In this document: positions 33,517-44,346 of the stretch, in pieces
Position numbering within the stretch: position 1 is the first letter of the stretch
Layout of the letters: each line of letters starts with the position of its first letter
Assembly (NCBI GenBank): GCA_021779095.1
Contig: JAJYBI010000026.1
Location: 1-49,846, forward strand
Reading direction: 5' to 3'
DNA: 49,846 bases
From: Deltaproteobacteria bacterium
Lineage (GTDB): Bacteria > Desulfobacterota > Desulfuromonadia > Geobacterales > JAJYBI01
Program-made: the position numbers and the translations under genes
The notes under the pieces: generated by a model
The model's input: the letters and a program-made list of their open reading frames with translations, nothing else
Told to the model about the DNA's origin: nothing
Database searches by the model: none

Positions 33517-35802
33517 ATGCGCCTTTCCGACAAAAAACTGCTGAAACTCCTCCGGGACCATGCCCCGGACGCGGTGCCGTTTCGCGATATCATGAGCCAT
33601 TTCGGCATCCCCAAGGGGGAGCGGAAGACGCTGCTTTCTTTCGTGCAGCAACAGGTGGAGGCGGGGCGGGTTATCGCCCTGTCCGGCAACCGGTTCCAGC
33701 TGGCGGCGGAGGAGGGGCTCATCACCGGCACCCTGTCGCGGCACCGGGACGGCTACGGCTTCGTCACCCCCGATGGCGGCGGGGATGACCTGTTCATCCC
33801 GCCCAAGGGGCTGGAGGGGAACCTGCATGGCGACATCGTGGAGGTGCGGCTCGTGAAGAGCCGGTACGACGGTAAAAAGGAAGGGCGGATCGTGCGGACC
33901 GTGACCCGCGGGGTGCAGCGGGTGGTGGGGCGCTACCGGCTTTTGCACGGCACCGGGATGGTGATCCCCGACGACCAGCGGGTCGGTCCCCCGGTCTCCA
34001 TCTCCTCGCGGGACACCGGCGGGGCGAGCGACGGCATGGTGGTGGTCGCCGAGCTCACGGCCTACCCCTCTCCGGGCAAAAGCCCTGAGGGGCGGGTCGT
34101 GGAGGTGCTGGGGCGGCCGGATGACCCGGACGTGGAGGTGATGACGGCGGTGCACAGCTTCGGGCTCCCCCACGAGTTCACTCCTCAGGCCATGGCCGAG
34201 GCGGCGGCCGTGCCGCTGACGGTCCCTGCAGGCGATGTCGGAGGGCGGGAAGATCTGCGGGGGCGGGTCTTCGTCACCATCGACGGGGAGACGGCCCGTG
34301 ACTTCGACGACGCGGTCTCCGTCGCCAAAGAGGGGCGGGGAAAGATCCGGCTCTGGGTCGCCATCGCCGACGTGGGGCACTACGTAAAGCCCGGCAGCGC
34401 CATCGACGGCGAGGCGTACGAGCGCGGCACCTCCGTCTACTTCCCGGACCGGTGTATCCCGATGCTGCCGGAGGCGCTCTCCAACGGCATCTGTTCCCTC
34501 AACCCGGGCGTGGACCGGCTCACCATGACCGCCGAGATGCTCTTCGACACCGCCGGGACCATGACCGCCGCCCGGTTCTACCCCGCGGTGATCAGAAGCC
34601 GCAACCGGCTCACCTATACCGAGGTAAAACAGGTGCTGGTGGACAAGGACACGGAGGAACGGGCGCGGTACGCGGATATTCTTGCCGACCTGGCACTGAT
34701 GGAGGAGCTTGCGCTCCGGCTCATGAAAAAGCGGCACGGCCGGGGGAGCATCGACTTCGACCTGCCGGAGCCGGAGATCATCCTCGACCTGCAGGGGCAG
34801 ACGGAGGCGATCGTCCGCTCGGAGCGGAACCTTGCCCACCGGATCATCGAGGAGTTCATGCTGGCGGCCAACGAGGCGGTGGCGACCCATATCGAAGGGG
34901 CGGAGTCGCCGTCCCTCTACCGGGTCCACGAGAACCCCGATCCGGCGAAGCTCTCCGACTTTCGCGAGTTCATCTTCAACTTCGGCTACCGGTTCGCCAT
35001 GGAGGAGGACCGGGTCGACCCGGCGGAGCTGCAGCGGATCCTCGCCGAGGCTGAAGGGAAACCGGAAGAGCGGATGATCAACGAGGTGCTCCTGCGCTGC
35101 ATGAAGCAGGCGCGGTACGCCGCGGAGAACCTGGGGCATTTCGGCCTGGCCGCCCGGACCTACACCCATTTCACCTCGCCGATCCGCCGCTACCCCGATC
35201 TCGTGGTGCACCGGATACTGAAGAAGCTCATCGCCGGCAAGCTCTCTCCCCAGGAGCGTGAGCGGCTCGCCCGTACCCTCCCCGACACCGCCGTCCACAC
35301 GAGCAAGCGGGAGCGGGTTGCCATGGAGGCGGAGCGGGAGGTGGTTGCCCTCAAGAAGGTCCAGTTCATGCGGGACAAGGTGGGGGAGGAGTTCGACGCC
35401 TATATCACCGGCGTCTCCCACCACGGCTTCTTCGTGGAGCTGGTGGAGCTGTTCGTGGAGGGGATGGTGCCGATCACGACGCTCGGGAACGACTGGTACC
35501 GGTATGAGGAGAAGCAGCACCTCCTGCGGGGGGAGCGGACCAAAGGCCAGTACCGGATCGGCGACCGGGTGCGGGTACGCCTTTCCGCGGTGAGCCTGGA
35601 GCGGAAACAGCTGGAGTTCGCCGTTGCGGGGATGCCGCAGCGACGCTCTGCCGACGACCGGTTCGGGGTGGAGGAGGGGGAGTATGTGCGTACGCCGGTA
35701 CGGGGCAAGCGGCCGCCGCGACGCAACGATGCGGGCGGTGGCGGCGGCGGCCGGCCCGCCGGTCGCGGGAAGGGGGGCGGAGGCCCCCGGAAGCGGCGGT
35801 GA
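33517..35802 (+). CDS. rnr: Ribonuclease R
   Basis: 761 residues. An N-terminal winged helix (PFRDIMSHFGIPKGERKTLLSFV) and cold-shock domains (GYGFVTPDGGGDDLFIPPKGL) precede the RNB catalytic domain, which has the Asp cluster DGETARDFDDAV and HFTSPIRRYPDLVVHR, and an S1 domain (AYITGVSHHGFFVELVELFVEGMV). The protein ends in a Gly/Arg/Lys-rich tail. RNase R is a 3'-5' exonuclease that degrades structured RNA and works in RNA quality control. The ATG with GAGG upstream is preferred; the frame is open back to a TTG at 33448, but that TTG is part of a likely -35 box. Confidence 0.95.
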   Translation: MRLSDKKLLKLLRDHAPDAVPFRDIMSHFGIPKGERKTLLSFVQQQVEAGRVIALSGNRFQLAAEEGLITGTLSRHRDGYGFVTPDGGGDDLFIPPKGLEGNLHGDIVEVRLVKSRYDGKKEGRIVRTVTRGVQRVVGRYRLLHGTGMVIPDDQRVGPPVSISSRDTGGASDGMVVVAELTAYPSPGKSPEGRVVEVLGRPDDPDVEVMTAVHSFGLPHEFTPQAMAEAAAVPLTVPAGDVGGREDLRGRVFVTIDGETARDFDDAVSVAKEGRGKIRLWVAIADVGHYVKPGSAIDGEAYERGTSVYFPDRCIPMLPEALSNGICSLNPGVDRLTMTAEMLFDTAGTMTAARFYPAVIRSRNRLTYTEVKQVLVDKDTEERARYADILADLALMEELALRLMKKRHGRGSIDFDLPEPEIILDLQGQTEAIVRSERNLAHRIIEEFMLAANEAVATHIEGAESPSLYRVHENPDPAKLSDFREFIFNFGYRFAMEEDRVDPAELQRILAEAEGKPEERMINEVLLRCMKQARYAAENLGHFGLAARTYTHFTSPIRRYPDLVVHRILKKLIAGKLSPQERERLARTLPDTAVHTSKRERVAMEAEREVVALKKVQFMRDKVGEEFDAYITGVSHHGFFVELVELFVEGMVPITTLGNDWYRYEEKQHLLRGERTKGQYRIGDRVRVRLSAVSLERKQLEFAVAGMPQRRSADDRFGVEEGEYVRTPVRGKRPPRRNDAGGGGGGRPAGRGKGGGGPRKRR

Positions 35803-35889
35803 AAGCTGTTGCGGACCGCTTCGAGACTGTGGTAATCTGCTATATTCGGAACTGTGCGCTTCACATCTTCCCGCGGAGCAAGGGCTGTA

Positions 35890-36732
35890 ATGATCGAGGA
35901 TAAATCCCTCCCGTTTATCGAACATCTGGTGGAGCTGCGGAAACGGATCATCATCATCTTCGTGGCGACGGTCATCGGGATGGGGGTCGCATGGAACTTC
36001 TCCGGCACGATCCTCTCCTTCGTCGAAAGGCCGCTGACCGGACATACCTACCTGACCGACCTGAAACAGTCCGTCTACCTCAAGGTGAAAGAGCGGTACC
36101 CCGCCCTGTACGCGCGCTACGGGCTGGAGAAAGAGGTGAATGCGCCGGTCAGGGAGCATCAGCTCAACTACAGCGCCCCCCTGGAACCGTTTTTCATCCA
36201 GTGCAAGATCTCGCTGCTCGCCGGTTTCATCCTCGCGCTGCCGGTCGTGTTCCACCAGGTCTGGCGGTTCGTCGCCCCCGGGCTCACCCGGCGGGAGCGG
36301 CGGCTGGTGGCGCCGTTCGTCACCGTCAGCACGGTCAGTTTCTGCATCGGCGCCATGTTCTTCCTGATCGTCATCTGGCCGGTCATCATCAACTTCTCCC
36401 TCTCCTACGAGTCGGCGGGGCTTAGGAGCTGGCTCAACCTCTCCGCCTACATGGATTTCTGCCTCCGGCTGATCCTGATCTTCGGCCTGATCTTCGAGCT
36501 GCCGGTGCTGACGCTGCTTTTGTCCCGGTTCGGGCTCGTCAGCTACGGGATGCTGGCGCGCAACCGCAAGTATGCCCTCCTGGCGAGTTCCATCATCGCG
36601 GCGTTCCATGCGGACCTGATCACCATGTTCGTCATCTTGGTGCCGCTGTACCTCATGTACGAACTGAGCGTCTGGGTCGCCCTCGTCTTCGGCAGGAAGC
36701 GGCAGCCGAAACCAGACATGGAGGCGGCCTGA
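35890..36732 (+). CDS. tatC: Twin-arginine translocase subunit TatC
   Basis: 280 residues, six membrane helices. The conserved N-terminal PFIEHLVELRKR precedes helix 1, followed by a long first periplasmic loop (about 70 residues, longer than in E. coli TatC) and the family stretch LVFHQVWRFVAPGL-like (VVFHQVWRFVAPGLTRRERR). TatC binds the twin-arginine signal and carries folded proteins out of the cytoplasm. Start ATG with GGAGCAAGG upstream; the longer frame from 35854 lacks support. It ends one base before ribF, starting an operon of five tightly packed genes. tatA/tatB are not in the window. Confidence 0.93.
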   Translation: MIEDKSLPFIEHLVELRKRIIIIFVATVIGMGVAWNFSGTILSFVERPLTGHTYLTDLKQSVYLKVKERYPALYARYGLEKEVNAPVREHQLNYSAPLEPFFIQCKISLLAGFILALPVVFHQVWRFVAPGLTRRERRLVAPFVTVSTVSFCIGAMFFLIVIWPVIINFSLSYESAGLRSWLNLSAYMDFCLRLILIFGLIFELPVLTLLLSRFGLVSYGMLARNRKYALLASSIIAAFHADLITMFVILVPLYLMYELSVWVALVFGRKRQPKPDMEAA

Positions 36733-36733
36733 C

Positions 36734-37696
36734 ATGCTGGTCTTCAGATCGATCGAAGAGATCCGTGAAAAGCTGCCGGGTGCGGTGGTTACCATCGGCA
36801 ACTTCGACGGGATTCACCTGGGGCACCGGGAGATCTTCCGCCGGGTCCGGGCCCGTGCCGCCGAGCGCTCCGGCACCTCGGTGGTGGTCACCTTTATCCC
36901 CCATCCGCTGAAGGTACTGGCGCCGGAGCTGGCGCTCCCCCTTATCAGCACCTATGCGGAAAAGGAGACCCTGATCGGGGCGTCGGCCATCGGCTGTCTC
37001 GTGACCATCCCGTTCACCCGCGCATTCGCCGCCCTGTCCGCCCGCGAGTTCGTCGCGGACATCCTCGTCGCGCGGATCGGCGTGCGGCGGCTCGTTATCG
37101 GGCACGACTACGCCTTCGGCCGCGGCCGGGAGGGGGACGAGGAGACCCTGCGCCTTCTGGGGGCCGAGTTCGGCTTCGAGCTGGAGGCGCTGGACCCCAT
37201 CGGCGCAGGCGGCACGGTCTACAGCAGCAGCGCGATCCGCCGACTCGTGGAAGAAGGGGCGGTCGCGGAGGTGGTGTCGCACCTCGGCCGGCATTTCTCC
37301 CTGGGCGGGAGTGTGGTGCACGGGTTCGAGCGGGGCACGGGGCTGGGGTTTCCCACCGCCAACGTCGCCACCGACAAGGAGCTCATCCCCAGGGGTGGGG
37401 TCTACGCGGTGAAGGTGCGAATCGGTGACGAAATCTTCGACGGTGCCTGCAATATCGGGACGAACCCGACCTTCGGCGGTGCGGCGCGGACCATCGAGAC
37501 CTTCCTGTTCGATTTCGATGGGGACCTGTACGGGCGGGACCTGCGGCTTTTCTTCATCCAGCGGTTGCGGGACGAGCGGCGCTTCTCCGGCCCGGAGGAG
37601 CTGCGCACGGCCATCGCCGCGGACGTGGCCCGCTCACGGGAGATCCTTGCAGCCACACCGCTCATCGAATACCACGATTACCTGGAGGGGCAATGA
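36734..37696 (+). CDS. ribF: Bifunctional riboflavin kinase / FAD synthetase
   Basis: 320 residues. The N-terminal nucleotidyltransferase domain has GNFDGIHLGHREI and the GHDYAFGRGREGD loop; the C-terminal kinase domain has GRGLGFPTAN-type sequence (FERGTGLGFPTANV) and GGVYAVKV. It makes FMN and FAD from riboflavin. The last four bases overlap the next gene's start (ATGA), so translation is coupled. Confidence 0.95.
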   Translation: MLVFRSIEEIREKLPGAVVTIGNFDGIHLGHREIFRRVRARAAERSGTSVVVTFIPHPLKVLAPELALPLISTYAEKETLIGASAIGCLVTIPFTRAFAALSAREFVADILVARIGVRRLVIGHDYAFGRGREGDEETLRLLGAEFGFELEALDPIGAGGTVYSSSAIRRLVEEGAVAEVVSHLGRHFSLGGSVVHGFERGTGLGFPTANVATDKELIPRGGVYAVKVRIGDEIFDGACNIGTNPTFGGAARTIETFLFDFDGDLYGRDLRLFFIQRLRDERRFSGPEELRTAIAADVARSREILAATPLIEYHDYLEGQ

Positions 37697-38724
37697 CCGG
37701 ATCGAACCGGCTCCGTGATCCGAAGCTCTGGATCGGCATCGGGATCAGTGCGTTTTTCCTGATCCTGTTGTTCAGAAAGATCGATCCGCACGAACTGGCG
37801 GCGGCGTTCCGGACCATGGACTGGCGCTACCTGGTTCCCGCGGTGGCGCTGACCTTTCTCAGCTACTTCCTGCGGTCGGTCCGCTGGAAGTACATGCTTC
37901 TTCCCCTGAAGCGGACCACCGTCGATAACCTCTTTGCCGCCACCATCATCGGCTACATGGCCAACAACCTGCTGCCGGCCCGTCTGGGGGACATCGTGCG
38001 TGCCTACGTGCTCGGCCGTCGCGAGGGGTTGGAGTCGGGGGCCGTGTTCGCCACCGTTGTGCTGGAGCGGCTGTGGGACGGCTTTACGGTGCAGTTCATC
38101 CTGATGGCCACCCTGTTCACCCTCCGGCTGCCGCCGGGGATGGAGAACGTCCAATACGACCTGAATCTGTGCGGGTATGCCGCCCTCTTGCTCTACCTGG
38201 TTACCATCATCTTCCTGATCGTGCTGAAGCGCCGCACCGTCTGGACGATCAGGATGGTGGGGAAGGTGATGAAGCCGTTTTCGGTGACGCTGCAGGAGAA
38301 GGTGATCCGCCTCCTGGGCGCCTTCATCGAAGGGGTGCGGATGCCGGGAGGGGGAGGGATCGTCGCCCTCTGCATCCTGTCCCTGGCGACCTGGCTGGTG
38401 GCCACCTGGCCCATCGATCTGCTGCTGCAGGCGTTCGGCATCCATCTCCCCTTCAGCGCCTCCATGTTCATCATGGTGTTCCTGGCATTTGCCGTGATGG
38501 TGCCGTCGTCGCCGGGGTATATCGGCACCTATCATTTCGCCTGCGTCACGGCGCTCACCGCGTTCAACCTTTCCCCCGCGCGGGCGCTGAGCATCGCCCT
38601 GGTGATCCACGGCGTCAACTTTTTCCCCGTGATCGGCCTCGGTCTCTTCTACCTGGTCCGGGACCGGATCACGCTGAGAGAGGCCGAAGAGCTGTCCGTG
38701 AAGGAGGGACAACCCAGTGCATAG
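37693..38724 (+). CDS. YbhN/UPF0104-family flippase-like membrane protein
   Basis: 343 residues with about eight membrane helices. It has the pattern of the lysylphosphatidylglycerol-synthase transmembrane (UPF0104) family: SYFLRSVRWKYMLLPL, AATIIGYMANNLLPARLGDIVRAYVLGRR, VVLERLWDGF and PSSPGYIGTYHFAC. Members are thought to flip lipid-linked sugars or lipids across the inner membrane. GGAGGGG precedes the ATG within ribF. It overlaps the DUF2723 gene by eight bases, so a joint role in building a lipid-linked glycan or glycoprotein is likely but unproven. Confidence 0.85.
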   Translation: MTGSNRLRDPKLWIGIGISAFFLILLFRKIDPHELAAAFRTMDWRYLVPAVALTFLSYFLRSVRWKYMLLPLKRTTVDNLFAATIIGYMANNLLPARLGDIVRAYVLGRREGLESGAVFATVVLERLWDGFTVQFILMATLFTLRLPPGMENVQYDLNLCGYAALLLYLVTIIFLIVLKRRTVWTIRMVGKVMKPFSVTLQEKVIRLLGAFIEGVRMPGGGGIVALCILSLATWLVATWPIDLLLQAFGIHLPFSASMFIMVFLAFAVMVPSSPGYIGTYHFACVTALTAFNLSPARALSIALVIHGVNFFPVIGLGLFYLVRDRITLREAEELSVKEGQPSA

Positions 38725-40573
38725 AGGACTGGCACAACGCATCGACCCCTGGGCGGTCCTGTCCGTCGTCGTTCCGCTGGGGATCTATCTGCTCACCCTG
38801 GCGCCGTCGGTGACCTTTTTCGACAGCGGCGAGTTCCTGACCGCCATCGCCTCCCTCGGCTCGTCCCACTCCCCGGGCTATCCGCTGTTCATCAATTACG
38901 GCAAGCCGTTTACCTGGCTGCCGTTCGGCAGCATCGCCTTCCGTATCAACTTCGCCACCGCCTTCTCGGCGGGCCTGGCCTGCTATGCGGTCTACCTGCT
39001 CTGCTCCCATCTCCTTTCCCGGCTGGATTTCTTCCGTGCCGCCGTCCCGGGGATGCCGTCGGTGCAGGTCATCTCCCTCGCCGCGGCGCTCACCTTTGCC
39101 GGGACGGCCCGGCTCTGGCTCCAGTCCAACCACGACAAGCCGTACCCGCTCCTGTCGTTCCTGGCGGCAATCATCTTCTACCTGCTCCTGCTCTGGCGCG
39201 AAGGGTATCGCCGCGGCGAGGACCGGATCGCCTACATCTACCTCGGGGCGTTCCTGTTCGGCCTTACGTCGGGGGCGCACCAGATCATCATCCTGATGCT
39301 TCCCTGCTACGCCTGGCTCATCCTTTCCGCCGACTGGCGCCAGATATTCCGGGTGAAGGAGCTTATCCTGGCGTTCGCCTTTTCCATCCTCGGGTTCGCC
39401 ATCAACCTGCATCTGCCGGTGCGTGCCCTGCAGCGGCCGACCCTCAACTGGGGCGATCCCCGGAATCTTGATAACTTCCTGTGGCATTTTCTGCGCAAGG
39501 GGTATCCGGTGGACAAGGTGGACCGGGACCTGAACCTGCTCTGGACCCAGCTCTCCGCCTTCAACCTGCCGCGGGAGTTCACGGTGGCGGGACTGGCGCT
39601 CTTGTTCGTCGGGATGGTCTGGTATTTCCGGCAGTTCCGGGACGAGATCGTCGCCTACTTCGTCGGTATCGCGACGTTCCTGGTCATCCTCGTCGGGGTG
39701 CAGAATACGCCGGCAGAACTGGTGTTCCTGACGGAGGAGTTCTTCACGCCGCTCTACCTGCTGTCGGCGGTGGTGATCGGCCTCGGCCTTGCCGCCATCT
39801 GCTCGCTTCTCGCCGGCGCGGCATCCCGCCTGAACGGTCCGGCGGCGCGGTTGCTGTTCACGCTCCTGGTGTTCATCCTGCCGGTCTCCATCTGTGCCGC
39901 CAACTTCCGGGAGAACGACCAGCACAACAACTTCATCGCCCACGATTATGCCTCCAACACGCTGCGCACCCTGCCGCAGGGGGCGGTGCTCTATACCTGG
40001 GGTGACAGCGGTGCGTTTCCGCTCTGGTACCTGCAGGGGGTAGAAAAGATGCGTGAAGACCTGGACCTCCTCCATACGCCGCACCTCGTGTTTGCCTGGT
40101 ACCTTGATGCATTTCCCGAACTGTTCCGGAACAGCGTGCTGCGGTCGTTTACCCCCGAGACCCTGGCGCCCGATGAGGCACTCCGGATGTCCATTGCCGA
40201 AGAGATGCCGCGCCGGCCGGTGTATGTGGATTTCTCCACCCGGTACTCCGTCCCGTTCAACGACTACGCCCTGGAGCAGCACGGCATCTGCTACCGCCTG
40301 CGCCCGGGAACGTTCAGCACGCCGCTGGCTCCCGACCTGTCCGTCTGGGGGCTGTACAACACGCGGGGGCTCACCGGCGGCATGTTCTTCCGCGATCTGG
40401 ATACGGGCAAGGCGATCCAGATCTACGCCTCCAGCCATATGGAGGCGGGCGAGACCCTGCTCCGGCTGGGGCGGACCGATGACGGTGTCGCCGAGATCCG
40501 TCAGGCGGTGGCGATCTTTCCGCCGTTCGGCCCACAGGCCAACGGCATCCTTGCCTCGTATGGTGTGCAATGA
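38717..40573 (+). CDS. DUF2723 membrane protein (putative glycosyltransferase)
   Basis: 618 residues starting at GTG, with AGGAGG 10 bases upstream. About ten membrane helices fill the first 420 residues. D36-SGEF and HSPGYPLF (51-58) are the DUF2723 hallmarks and correspond to the catalytic-loop region of GT-C glycosyltransferases that use lipid-linked sugars. The C-terminal part is soluble and ends in a short TPR-like helix pair. It probably adds sugars to proteins at the periplasmic face (family inference). It overlaps both the flippase gene and aroE. Confidence 0.85.
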   Translation: MHRGLAQRIDPWAVLSVVVPLGIYLLTLAPSVTFFDSGEFLTAIASLGSSHSPGYPLFINYGKPFTWLPFGSIAFRINFATAFSAGLACYAVYLLCSHLLSRLDFFRAAVPGMPSVQVISLAAALTFAGTARLWLQSNHDKPYPLLSFLAAIIFYLLLLWREGYRRGEDRIAYIYLGAFLFGLTSGAHQIIILMLPCYAWLILSADWRQIFRVKELILAFAFSILGFAINLHLPVRALQRPTLNWGDPRNLDNFLWHFLRKGYPVDKVDRDLNLLWTQLSAFNLPREFTVAGLALLFVGMVWYFRQFRDEIVAYFVGIATFLVILVGVQNTPAELVFLTEEFFTPLYLLSAVVIGLGLAAICSLLAGAASRLNGPAARLLFTLLVFILPVSICAANFRENDQHNNFIAHDYASNTLRTLPQGAVLYTWGDSGAFPLWYLQGVEKMREDLDLLHTPHLVFAWYLDAFPELFRNSVLRSFTPETLAPDEALRMSIAEEMPRRPVYVDFSTRYSVPFNDYALEQHGICYRLRPGTFSTPLAPDLSVWGLYNTRGLTGGMFFRDLDTGKAIQIYASSHMEAGETLLRLGRTDDGVAEIRQAVAIFPPFGPQANGILASYGVQ

Positions 40574-41445
40574 ACAACACGATCAGCGGAAAGACAGGCA
40601 TCCTGGGAATCATCGGCTGGCCGGTGGAGCACTCCCTCTCGCCGCTCATGCAGAACGAGGCGCTGCGGCAGGCGGGACTCGATCTCGCCTATGTACCGTT
40701 CCCGGTGCACCCGGACCGACTCGCCGAGGCGGTGAGGGGGCTGCGTGCCCTCGGCGTGTGCGGGTTCAACGTGACGGTACCCCACAAGAGCGCGGTCATC
40801 CCCTATCTGGATGAGCTGACCCCCGAGGCGGAGCTGTGCGGGGCGGTCAATACGGTTCGCCGTGACGGCGACCGGCTGATCGGTCACAATACCGACGGCA
40901 TCGGCCTCCTTCGCTCCCTGGCCGACGACCTCGGATTCGATCCCGCCGGCCGCTCCGTCCTGGTGCTCGGTGCCGGCGGGGCCGCGCGGGGGGCCGTGCT
41001 CTCGCTCTGCGCCGCCGGGGTGTCGCGCGTGATCGTGGCAAACCGTACCTCCCGCCCCGGGGCGGAACTGGCAAGCCTGGCGAGTACGCGGTTCCCACGG
41101 GTGGAAGCGCGCGCCATATCGCTGGATATGGTGTCGATAAAGCCGCTGCTGGGGCAGGTGGATCTGCTGCTCAACACTACGTCGGTGGGGATGGGGGGCA
41201 CGTCGTTTGCCGGCCTCGATCTTTCTCTCCTCCGTTCTGCCGCACTTGTGTACGACATGGTCTATGCGCCGTTGCAGACGCCGCTCCTTGTCGAGGCTAA
41301 GCGGCATGGATTGTGCTGCGCCAATGGCCTGGGGATGCTCGCCGGCCAGGGGGAGGCGGCATTCAGCTTCTGGACGGGGCGTATTCCCCTTCCGGGATTG
41401 ATGAAGGGCTGTTTGAACGGGTATATAGAGGCAACAACCGCTTGA
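40570..41445 (+). CDS. aroE: Shikimate dehydrogenase
   Basis: 291 residues. Substrate-site motifs PVEHSLSP and GFNVTVPHK, cofactor region HNTDGIG, and the NADP-binding GAGGAARGAV. It reduces 3-dehydroshikimate to shikimate in aromatic amino acid synthesis. The ATG overlaps the DUF2723 stop by four bases. The pilB promoter begins inside its stop codon region. Confidence 0.95.
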   Translation: MNNTISGKTGILGIIGWPVEHSLSPLMQNEALRQAGLDLAYVPFPVHPDRLAEAVRGLRALGVCGFNVTVPHKSAVIPYLDELTPEAELCGAVNTVRRDGDRLIGHNTDGIGLLRSLADDLGFDPAGRSVLVLGAGGAARGAVLSLCAAGVSRVIVANRTSRPGAELASLASTRFPRVEARAISLDMVSIKPLLGQVDLLLNTTSVGMGGTSFAGLDLSLLRSAALVYDMVYAPLQTPLLVEAKRHGLCCANGLGMLAGQGEAAFSFWTGRIPLPGLMKGCLNGYIEATTA

Positions 41446-41470
41446 CAACAGGAGACTTACAAAATAGTAT
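41442..41470 (+). promoter_or_regulatory. Predicted sigma70-type promoter of the pilB operon
   Basis: TTGACA, 17-base spacer, TAGTAT: the strongest sigma70-like promoter in the window. The -35 box starts within the aroE stop codon, and the -10 box ends 33 bases before the pilB ATG. Confidence 0.75.
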
Positions 41471-41503
41471 TCTCGGGCCAATCCAACGAAAAGCGGAGTT
41501 TGC

Positions 41504-43210
<1,707 letters not shown>

Positions 43211-43224
43211 GAGGCCGGAGAAGC

Positions 43225-44322
43225 ATGGCAAATCTACATCTGCTCTTGAAGGAGCTGGTGGAGCGCGGTGGCTCCGACCTGCACATCACCACCAACAGCC
43301 CCCCCCAGATCCGGGTGGACGGCACGCTGACCCCGCTGGACCAGCCGCCGCTGAACGCGATCGAGACCAAGAACCTCTGCTACAGCGTCCTCACTGACGC
43401 CCAGAAGCACAAGTTCGAGGAGGAGAACGAGCTGGACCTCTCCTTCGGGGTGAAGGGGCTGTCCCGGTTCAGGGGGAACATCTTCGTGCAGCGCGGCGCC
43501 GTTGCCGGCGTGTTCCGGGTCATCCCCTACAAGATCCTCACCTTCGAGGAGCTGGGGCTGCCGCCGGTCGTTGCGGAACTGGCGTCCAAACCCCGCGGCC
43601 TCGTGCTCGTCACCGGGCCCACCGGGAGCGGCAAGTCAACGACGCTTGCCTCCATCATCGACAAGATCAACCTGGACCGGCACGACCATATCGTCACCAT
43701 CGAGGACCCGATCGAGTACCTGCACCCCCACAAGGGGTGTCTCGTGAACCAGCGGGAGGTGGGGGCAGACACCAAGGGGTTCAAGAACGCCCTCAAGTAC
43801 GTGCTGCGTCAGGACCCGGACGTCGTTCTCGTCGGCGAGTTGCGCGACCTGGAGACCATCGAGGCGGCGCTGACCCTGGCGGAGACCGGTCACCTCTGCT
43901 TCGCCACGCTCCATACCAACTCCTGCGCCCAGACGATCAACCGGATCGTCGACGTCTTTCCCCCCTACCAGCAGACCCAGATCCGCGCCCAGCTGTCGTT
44001 CGTGCTGGAGGGGGTCATCTCGCAGACCCTCATCCCCAAGGCATCGGGAACTGGGAGGGTGCTGGCGCTGGAGATCATGGTCCCCAACCCGGCGATCCGG
44101 AACCTGATCCGCGAGGACAAGGTCCACCAGGTCTATTCACAGATGCAGGTCGGCCAGGAGAAGTTCGGCATGCAGACCATGAACCAGTCGCTCTATTCGC
44201 TGTACCAGCGGCGGCTCATCTCGCTGGACCATGCCCTGGGGCGCTCCACCGACCCGGACGAACTGAAGCAGATGCTGAGCAGTGCAGGCGTACTTTCCAC
44301 CCAGCGCAAGCCGATGAGGTAG
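43225..44322 (+). CDS. pilT: Twitching motility ATPase PilT
   Basis: 365 residues from ATG 43225 (GGAG 4 bases upstream); the frame is open further into pilB, but only this start gives the PilT N-terminus ANLHLLLKELVERGGSDLHI. Walker A GPTGSGKS at about 130-137, the Asp box, Walker B LRQDPDVVLVGELRD, and the PilT-specific AIRNLIRE motif. PilT powers pilus retraction. In Geobacter this gene corresponds by position to the PilT copy next to pilB. Confidence 0.95.
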   Translation: MANLHLLLKELVERGGSDLHITTNSPPQIRVDGTLTPLDQPPLNAIETKNLCYSVLTDAQKHKFEEENELDLSFGVKGLSRFRGNIFVQRGAVAGVFRVIPYKILTFEELGLPPVVAELASKPRGLVLVTGPTGSGKSTTLASIIDKINLDRHDHIVTIEDPIEYLHPHKGCLVNQREVGADTKGFKNALKYVLRQDPDVVLVGELRDLETIEAALTLAETGHLCFATLHTNSCAQTINRIVDVFPPYQQTQIRAQLSFVLEGVISQTLIPKASGTGRVLALEIMVPNPAIRNLIREDKVHQVYSQMQVGQEKFGMQTMNQSLYSLYQRRLISLDHALGRSTDPDELKQMLSSAGVLSTQRKPMR

Positions 44323-44346
44323 TACTTAGACTGTGAGGAGGGTGTG

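Noticed and set aside
33454..36801. 1115-codon minus-strand ORF opposite rnr and tatC
   Set aside because: It spans two well-supported genes and their intergenic gap in antisense, with a His/Gly/Asp/Arg-rich composition and no domain.
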